Assembly (NCBI GenBank): GCA_944386175.1
Contig: CALXAB010000001.1
Coordinates: 111,645-150,767, forward strand
Direction of reading: 5' to 3'
Length of the DNA stretch: 39,123 nt
Origin: an uncultured Clostridia bacterium
GTDB taxonomy: Bacteria; Bacillota; Clostridia; TANB77; CAG-508
The position numbers and the translations under genes were made by a program. Below, one piece after another: positions 33,678 to 39,123 of the stretch. Under the pieces are notes generated by a model. It saw nothing but the letters and a program-made list of their open reading frames with translations. It did no database searches and had not been told where the DNA came from. Every line of letters begins with the position of its first letter. The stretch's first letter is position 1.

Positions 33678-36254
33678 TTAATATCTTTTTTTCATTTGAT
33701 CTAATGTATTATTTATTGATGGTGTAAATCCATTGTTATCTAAATTTGGTGGTCTATAAGCACTTTTTGCACCTGTTACTACTGGATATATCATATTCCC
33801 TAAACTATTTAATATTTGCATAAAATTTTTAGAGTATCCTTTTAAATTTATATCACAATTTATAATTCCTTCTAAATATTTAATGTAAACTTCTTCATCA
33901 AATGGTATTGAAATATACTTTATCATATTTTTGTCAAATAATTCAATCATATATGACATTGATGGGTCATTATAATATGCCATTCCACCAATTATTGTCT
34001 TTTCATTTATTCCTCTTAATTTTACAGTTTTATTCAAAATAATTCTTAATTTATTTTCTTCTAATATGTTTTTTGCTTTTAGTTCTCTTAGAAAAGCTGT
34101 TAATGGCTGTATAGTTAAAATATCTAATGTTTGAACTAAATATATTTCTTGTACATATTTAAAGTAATTTAAAGGAGTATTAAAATCTGTATCTATTAAT
34201 ATTAAAGAATGATTTTTTAATAAAGTTTCTAATGCTTTTCCTGCACTTCCTACATTTTCTTGTTCATCTGGTAACGAAGTATATATTGTAAGATTAGGAT
34301 CAGCTTGTATTCCTTGTGCTATACCGCTTTGTAGATTATTGATACTATTAACAGCAATACTTCTTAACTCATCTTCGTTTTTAGTATATATATAATATGA
34401 ATTTCTGTTTCTTGTTGTATCTAATATAGCTGTATTTATTCCTTTTGATGACATTAATTTAGCTATATTGTTAACCATAAAAGATGTACCATTTTTGCTA
34501 GTTCCTATAAATGCTACTACTTTCTTATCAGATGTTAATAGTCCACTTAAATCTATATATTCTTCTTGCTGTTCTGAAGAAATCGTTTCACTATTATAAC
34601 TATCATTCTGACTTTGTTGGTAATTATGTACTTTATATTTATTTACATAGTCATAATTACTTGAATCTGCATAGTTGTTAGTATTCATATTATTATAATT
34701 AGCAGCTTGATTACTATTTGCTTGTGGCATTACCGCTATTTCTTCTTCATCAAATCCAGGTAATATTGTGCTATTTGTTTCATATGATTGTGATATATTA
34801 TTATTCTGTTGTTCTACTAATATATCACTTTCTTCTTCCTCATCTATACCAGGTAAAATATTATTTTCTGTTGTGTCAAGTCCTGGTAGTACATTATCTT
34901 GCTCTGTTTCAAATCCTGGCAATATATTGTTTTCTTCTGTATCAATACCTGGTAATATAGTATTTTCTTCAGTTTCGTCTATTCCTGGTAATATCATTTC
35001 GTCATTTGGCACATTTTCTAATATACTTTCTTGATCTGTAATTTCTTGATTTTTCTTAGGTCTTCCTCTTCCCCTTTTTACTGGTTGATCTTCTTGGACT
35101 ATTACTTCTGGATTTTTTCTTGGTCTTCCTCTTTTTCTTTTTGGTGGTTCTTCAACATTTTTTTCTATATTTGGTTTATCTATTTGTTCATTTTCAGATG
35201 TTTGACTATGTAATCTATTTATTTTTGCATTTTGAGATGTCTGGATATTTGTTCCAGCCATTTGTGTGTTTTGAACTGTTTGTACTTTTTGAGTAGTTTG
35301 TGCCATATTTGTATTTGTTTGAATATTGTTTTTAGGAATTTGTGCATTTGATATTTCATTTTCTGATATTTTTTCTTCTTCTATATGTCTTGGATGTTTT
35401 ATTTTAGCTAGCTTTTTAGTACTATTCAAATTTACTGAAGATGGTATTACAACTGGATTAGACATAACACTTGGTTTATTTTTCATTTTTAACAAGGTTT
35501 CACTTGTACCTTTTTCTTCTTTTTTCTTATATCTTAATGAATTTGATACGCTATTATTAAAAGACATTATTTGTTGGTATTTAGGCGATTTTTCTTCTAA
35601 AACCGCTCTTACATTTAGTGGTAAAAATTTACTAATTATTCTTAATTGTGTATCATTATATTGTTCTGCTATGTTTTTTTCAAAACTTTCGACATATTTT
35701 TCTTCATTTTTTCCTAATTTTTTATAATATGCAACTATGTTTTGAATTTCCATTTCACTAACATCATTTTCGTTTTCTGGTTGATAGTTTACATCTTCTG
35801 AATCAATTTTATAATATATTTTTGCTTCTTTTTTTACACGTGGTCTATTGATTAATTTACATACTTCTTCTATACTTCTGTCAGTTCCTATTATTGCATT
35901 ATATACTCCTATTCCAAATAGTTTTACTAGTATTTGCTCTGATTTTGTTCTTCTATCCGAACATATTAATATTATAGGAATATCATTTCCTCTTATGTTA
36001 GATGCTTCATCACTTATACTGTCTAATTTTTCAAATATAAATTTATCTATTTGATCATATTGAGTATGTGTAAATGTTTCTAAATCTTCACTTATTACTA
36101 TTCTATCATATGTTTTGTCTTTTTGTATTTCTTTTAATATTGCATTAAAGTAATAAACATTTTTATAGGAAATGATTTGTTTATATTCCTTTTGATATCT
36201 TTTTACTATGGATTCTGAAATTTCTTCATTACTTACAGCAAATAAAACTTTCAT
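33678..36254 (-). CDS. CpaE/MinD-like ATPase with AT-hooks and ILPG repeats
   Basis: An 858-residue protein in four parts. Residues 1-135 look like a receiver-fold domain without the usual phosphorylation site, as in CpaE/TadZ. Residues about 135-360 are helical then disordered. Two AT-hook-like motifs (KRGRPRKN and GRGRPKKN, about 371-400) suggest minor-groove DNA contact. About 420-500 has six repeats of the form (I/V)LPG(I/L/F)(D/E) in acidic context. The C-terminal MinD-like domain begins KKVVAFIGTSKNGTSFMVNN: the P-loop keeps the signature Lys of deviant Walker motifs but has Thr where GK(S/T) is expected. ILIDTDFNTP is the second ATPase motif. The combination suggests positioning of a membrane system relative to DNA. 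Confidence 0.7.
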   Translation of the reverse strand: MKVLFAVSNEEISESIVKRYQKEYKQIISYKNVYYFNAILKEIQKDKTYDRIVISEDLETFTHTQYDQIDKFIFEKLDSISDEASNIRGNDIPIILICSDRRTKSEQILVKLFGIGVYNAIIGTDRSIEEVCKLINRPRVKKEAKIYYKIDSEDVNYQPENENDVSEMEIQNIVAYYKKLGKNEEKYVESFEKNIAEQYNDTQLRIISKFLPLNVRAVLEEKSPKYQQIMSFNNSVSNSLRYKKKEEKGTSETLLKMKNKPSVMSNPVVIPSSVNLNSTKKLAKIKHPRHIEEEKISENEISNAQIPKNNIQTNTNMAQTTQKVQTVQNTQMAGTNIQTSQNAKINRLHSQTSENEQIDKPNIEKNVEEPPKRKRGRPRKNPEVIVQEDQPVKRGRGRPKKNQEITDQESILENVPNDEMILPGIDETEENTILPGIDTEENNILPGFETEQDNVLPGLDTTENNILPGIDEEEESDILVEQQNNNISQSYETNSTILPGFDEEEIAVMPQANSNQAANYNNMNTNNYADSSNYDYVNKYKVHNYQQSQNDSYNSETISSEQQEEYIDLSGLLTSDKKVVAFIGTSKNGTSFMVNNIAKLMSSKGINTAILDTTRNRNSYYIYTKNEDELRSIAVNSINNLQSGIAQGIQADPNLTIYTSLPDEQENVGSAGKALETLLKNHSLILIDTDFNTPLNYFKYVQEIYLVQTLDILTIQPLTAFLRELKAKNILEENKLRIILNKTVKLRGINEKTIIGGMAYYNDPSMSYMIELFDKNMIKYISIPFDEEVYIKYLEGIINCDINLKGYSKNFMQILNSLGNMIYPVVTGAKSAYRPPNLDNNGFTPSINNTLDQMKKRY

Positions 36255-36257
36255 TTG

Positions 36258-36665
36258 TTACCCCCTTCCAAATTTTACAAACACCGCAAATGCGAGTGGT
36301 AATACTTGGCATATAATCAATAAAGTTATAAATGTTACCATTAGTGCCATACCCTTTTCTTGGGTATCTAATTTTCTTACACCTAACATATATCTATTAA
36401 TTGCTGCTATTGCAATTCCTAAAAAACAAAATGGAATACTATAAATTCTAACTATATTTAGTATATATGCTACTACTCCATAAACATCTGAACCATATTT
36501 AGCTTTATAATCTTCTATTGAATTTGTCGCACTTTCCTTTATTTCGATTAATTTACTTTCTGTTTGTTCATCTATTGCTTTTGCCTCTGCATATACATTA
36601 TTTGTAAATAAAAAAATTCCGAAAATTATTACTAGTATCGTAATAATTGATACTATTTTTTTCAT
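36258..36665 (-). CDS. Small secreted-type membrane protein, VirB2/TrbC-like topology
   Basis: A 135-residue protein: signal peptide ending NVYA (about 1-26), a short polar region, and two membrane helices (about 68-88 and 103-128) joined by a short charged loop (RKLDTQEKG). This is the layout of VirB2/TrbC pilin subunits of type IV secretion systems, but sequence similarity is too weak to be sure. It is three bases upstream of the CpaE-like gene, so the two are co-translated or nearly so. AAAGGGG before ATG 36665. Confidence 0.55.
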   Translation of the reverse strand: MKKIVSIITILVIIFGIFLFTNNVYAEAKAIDEQTESKLIEIKESATNSIEDYKAKYGSDVYGVVAYILNIVRIYSIPFCFLGIAIAAINRYMLGVRKLDTQEKGMALMVTFITLLIICQVLPLAFAVFVKFGRG

Positions 36666-36763
36666 TTTTTTGCCCCTTTCTTATTTCTATTATGACAAAA
36701 TTTATATTGATTTTCTTATACTTATATATCATACAATAAATTGTAAAAAATAGCAAGAATTTT

Positions 36764-38014
36764 TTACAATTTATTATACAAATATTTCATATGACCATAA
36801 ACTCCATTCGCCCAGTTTTTATCGGTTGCATATCTAGTATTAACTCCACTTAATGTTGCTCCATTATAATATGTACCTTGTGCCTTTTCATTATCATATA
36901 TAGAAGTTCCTTTTGGGTTTAAATAATATTTAACAAATACTCTAGCAATTAAATCTATACTCTCTGAATAATTTGCAAAATTATATGCTCCATTGTATGG
37001 ATTTGAATCATAAGCGCCATATCCGAATAAATTATTTTTTTCGTTTGCTATTTTAGAAGTCCCCCATGAACTTTCATGTATTCCTACTGCTGCAACAAAT
37101 ATTCCATTAATATTATATTGCTTTTCTATATAATAAAAATATTGTGCATTATCCTGAAATATTTTATTTTTATCTTTTGAGTCTGTTAATACTTTTTTGA
37201 ATTCTTCTAATGTTAATCCACTTGGTTTATTAAGAGGCATATCAAAACTTAATGGTGTTTTTACTTGAGAATTAGACGTTCCTTTACTATTTTCATCATT
37301 AGCTGTATATTTTTCATATTTAGTATTTGAATTTATATATGTTGTACTTTCTGCTCTTACATATCCTACAGTATATGAACTAGTAATTTTATACCAATCA
37401 TTTTGTATTTCAATTACCTTTAATTCATTTTGTTTTTCTAGTGTTGCTATTTTTTCTGAATTCTCATTTGGTTCAACATATACTGATAATCTATCAGATG
37501 TTACATATACTGTATCACCTACTTTTACTTTATAATTTGATTTATACGCTCCTCCACCTATTTCTACAACTTTATTAATAGCTGCTTTAGTAACTTTTGC
37601 TGATACTTGCTCTTCTGACATCACTTGATCATTTTCATAAACTCTTTTTTTAGTAATTTCTTGACTTCCTTCTCTACCTTCTTGTACTACTTGTATCATT
37701 CCTTTTGGTAAATCTGGATTTGTAGTATATTTTGTAATATATTCTAACTCCGCTTCTTCTACAAAGTATTCTTCTTTTTGGTTTTCACTAAAATTATTAT
37801 TTATTATATCCTCTAAATTAACTTGCTCTGCCTTACTTATTGTTATATTATCAGCTGGTTCATTGTTTGTCTCTTTAGCATATACTTTGTTTTTATCAAA
37901 ATATATGTTATAAAATATGTACATATATAATATAATAATACAAAAGGCAAAAAGATATATTAAATTTTTTATATTTAGTCTTATGTGTTTTTTTGTCTTT
38001 TCTTTAGATTTCAT
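36764..38014 (-). CDS. G5-SH3b-glucosaminidase cell-wall hydrolase
   Basis: A 416-residue surface protein. Cytoplasmic basic tail, membrane anchor (about 16-34), G5 domain (about 80-150, TKYTTNPDLPKGMIQVVQEG), SH3b wall-binding domain (about 155-225, GDTVYVTSDRLSVYVEPNE) and a C-terminal glucosaminidase domain (about 255-416) with the catalytic Glu in GIHESSWGTS. It should cut the glycan strands of peptidoglycan at the outer face of the membrane. Promoter TTGACA-17-TAAAAT directly upstream; AGGTGA four bases before ATG 38014. Single-gene unit. Confidence 0.92.
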   Translation of the reverse strand: MKSKEKTKKHIRLNIKNLIYLFAFCIIILYMYIFYNIYFDKNKVYAKETNNEPADNITISKAEQVNLEDIINNNFSENQKEEYFVEEAELEYITKYTTNPDLPKGMIQVVQEGREGSQEITKKRVYENDQVMSEEQVSAKVTKAAINKVVEIGGGAYKSNYKVKVGDTVYVTSDRLSVYVEPNENSEKIATLEKQNELKVIEIQNDWYKITSSYTVGYVRAESTTYINSNTKYEKYTANDENSKGTSNSQVKTPLSFDMPLNKPSGLTLEEFKKVLTDSKDKNKIFQDNAQYFYYIEKQYNINGIFVAAVGIHESSWGTSKIANEKNNLFGYGAYDSNPYNGAYNFANYSESIDLIARVFVKYYLNPKGTSIYDNEKAQGTYYNGATLSGVNTRYATDKNWANGVYGHMKYLYNKL

Positions 38015-38030
38015 ATTATCACCTAATGTA

Positions 38031-38059
38031 ATTTTACCTTTTTAGTCTTTTTTTGTCAA
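38031..38059 (-). promoter_or_regulatory. Promoter of the glucosaminidase gene
   Basis: Minus-strand TTGACA (38054-38059), 17-base spacer, TAAAAT (38031-38036). The leader is only about ten bases long. Confidence 0.75.
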
Positions 38060-38140
38060 TTTAAAATTTTGGAAATTTTTAATTATTATAATTGTTATTT
38101 AGAAAATATTTAATTGTTATTCTAAAAGGAATTTTATATA

Positions 38141-38168
38141 TTGACATTAAAATTATTGATTTTATTAT
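38141..38168 (+). promoter_or_regulatory. Promoter of the 38253 gene
   Basis: Consensus TTGACA at 38141-38146, 16-base spacer, TATTAT at 38163-38168. Divergent from the glucosaminidase promoter. Confidence 0.6.
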
Positions 38169-38213
38169 TTTTTTATACTAAAATAAAATTACTAAAAAAT
38201 AATACAAATGAGA

Positions 38214-38252
38214 AAGGAGTTAATTATATACTATATATAATTCAATTTAACT
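38214..38252 (+). promoter_or_regulatory. Hairpin between ribosome binding site and start codon
   Basis: AAGGAG (38214-38219) is 33 bases from ATG 38253, too far for normal use. Between them AATTATATA (38222-38230) and TATATAATT (38234-38242) pair perfectly with a 3-base loop. Folding brings the binding site to about 12 bases from the ATG. No in-frame start lies closer; an in-frame stop (TAA, 38238-38240) precedes the ATG. Confidence 0.5.
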
Positions 38253-39050
38253 ATGAGTAAGAAAAAAAAGATTTTTGTAATAATATTATTTATAATATTA
38301 ATTTTAATTGCAATTCTACTTTCAGTTTTTACAATTAATAAAATTATTCAGAAAAAAAATTTTGAAAATTACTTTTTAGAATTCGCTCAAAAAAATCAAA
38401 AACCTATTTTCAAAATTAATGAAATAACTCTTTTTAGTAGTTGTAATGTAAAAAACAAATCGGCATCATCAAGTAATTTTACAATTGAAAATCTTTTTCA
38501 ATATACAGATATAGCACTATTTATATCTCCTTGTGATGAAAATTTAAACTTGGAAAATACTCTAAAAAGAGTCTGGATAGAAAATATTAAATTTAATACT
38601 CAACCAACTTTAGGAGAAGCAAATTTATACTTTAAGAGTATAAATAATTTTGCTAAAAGTGATTATTTGGATAGTGAACCTATCTCCGATAAATTAGATT
38701 TTACTATCTCATCAGAAGATCAGACTAGTCTTGATACTCCTGTATTATATAATAATTTAGCTAACCCAATAACTCTAAGTTATATAAATAGTAATATCAA
38801 AACAGATTATACTATCACGGATGTTTCATCACCTATTACTTATGATGGTTCTTTATTGAAAAGATGTAACATACCACTAGATTCGATTTCTTGTAATTTG
38901 TCTTTTGATATTTATATAATAAATAATTTGGATCAAGAATTTAGGTGTAGTGTGTTTTTGGATATTCCTTTGGAAAATGCTGAAAGTTCTATTTATGATG
39001 GTAAGTTTTTAACAAAAATTAACCCTAATGATATTTTTTATAGGATCTAG
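38253..39050 (+). CDS. Membrane-anchored extracytoplasmic protein of unknown function
   Basis: A 265-residue protein: a basic start (MSKKKKIF), one membrane helix (about 7-30) and a soluble, strand-rich outer domain with four cysteines (two near 49 and 74, two near 206 and 213) that could form disulfides. No family recognised. Start fixed by an upstream in-frame stop; its ribosome binding site is separated by a hairpin. The last codons (AGG ATC TAG) are part of a duplicated GGGGACG-family repeat. One of few plus-strand genes in the window. Confidence 0.7.
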   Translation: MSKKKKIFVIILFIILILIAILLSVFTINKIIQKKNFENYFLEFAQKNQKPIFKINEITLFSSCNVKNKSASSSNFTIENLFQYTDIALFISPCDENLNLENTLKRVWIENIKFNTQPTLGEANLYFKSINNFAKSDYLDSEPISDKLDFTISSEDQTSLDTPVLYNNLANPITLSYINSNIKTDYTITDVSSPITYDGSLLKRCNIPLDSISCNLSFDIYIINNLDQEFRCSVFLDIPLENAESSIYDGKFLTKINPNDIFYRI

Positions 39051-39123
39051 GGGACGTTCCTTGAGATTGCCATTAGGGACGGGCTATTTTGGCACACTTA
39101 GGATCTAGGGGACGTTCCTTCAA
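39041..39123. repeat. GGGGACGTTCC-family repeat with a 22-bp direct duplication
   Basis: A 22-bp sequence (TAGGATCTAGGGGACG plus TTCCTT) occurs at 39041-39062 and again at 39099-39120, with AGGGACGGGC between. The first copy covers the stop codon of the 38253 gene. The array runs off the window edge. Confidence 0.85.

Noticed and set aside
36258-36665. Firm call of a type IV secretion pilin
   Set aside because: Only topology agrees with VirB2/TrbC; no other secretion gene is present, so it is kept as a low-confidence resemblance.

Overview
The window is AT-rich DNA from a low-GC Bacillota, most likely an uncultured gut-type member of class Clostridia. This rests on family composition (IreB, RuvX, DUF1292, MrnC and RbgA in a row, HxlR, DUF2207, an ECF sigma/zinc-finger anti-sigma pair, Sirtuin-M/macrodomain), strong AGGAGG-type ribosome binding sites, frequent TTG starts and standard code use. 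I cannot name a genus. Nearly all genes are on the minus strand; exceptions are the HxlR regulator, the DUF2798 gene, an antisense RNA and the last gene.

Layout. 1-1866: BceS/BceR-like two-component system with a BceR-type operator that should drive genes left of the window. 1903-3416: frameshifted ogt, a compact type I toxin-antitoxin locus built like Fst/par, and a HAM1/RdgB-family pseudogene. 3530-7137: MmcQ/YjbR protein, class M sirtuin and zinc-type macrodomain (reversible ADP-ribosylation pair), and an MBL-like protein facing an HxlR regulator. 7850-11026: DUF2798 membrane protein behind an attenuator-like leader, then an ABC exporter. 11206-15031: two full copies and one solo end of a palindromic MITE-like element among a flavoprotein, a permuted NlpC/P60-type protein, a CmpB-like membrane protein (with a second BceR-type operator) and a small membrane protein. 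15056-19010: DUF2207 protein and an ECF sigma factor with an unusual anti-sigma that carries an FtsX-like extracellular domain. 19291-23807: three surface or unknown proteins ending in a polysaccharide deacetylase. 24095-30692: metG, a P-type cation ATPase behind a yybP-ykoY (Mn2+) riboswitch, tRNA-Glu, mrnC and rbgA, all punctuated by GGGGACGTTCC repeats. 30768-36665: a run that includes DUF1292, ruvX, ireB, a GAF plus degenerate GGDEF protein, a CpaE/MinD-like protein with AT-hooks and a small VirB2-like membrane protein. 36764-39050: a G5-SH3b-glucosaminidase and an unknown membrane-anchored protein, divergent.

Themes. Many genes concern envelope stress and cell-wall maintenance: Bce-type sensing, ECF/anti-sigma, deacetylase, glucosaminidase, NlpC/P60-like, ABC exporter. 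Repeats are the second theme: at least three unrelated palindromic families occupy the intergenic spaces, and one of them supplies stop codons and short C-terminal tails to several genes. Most function statements are from reading motifs; no database search was run.
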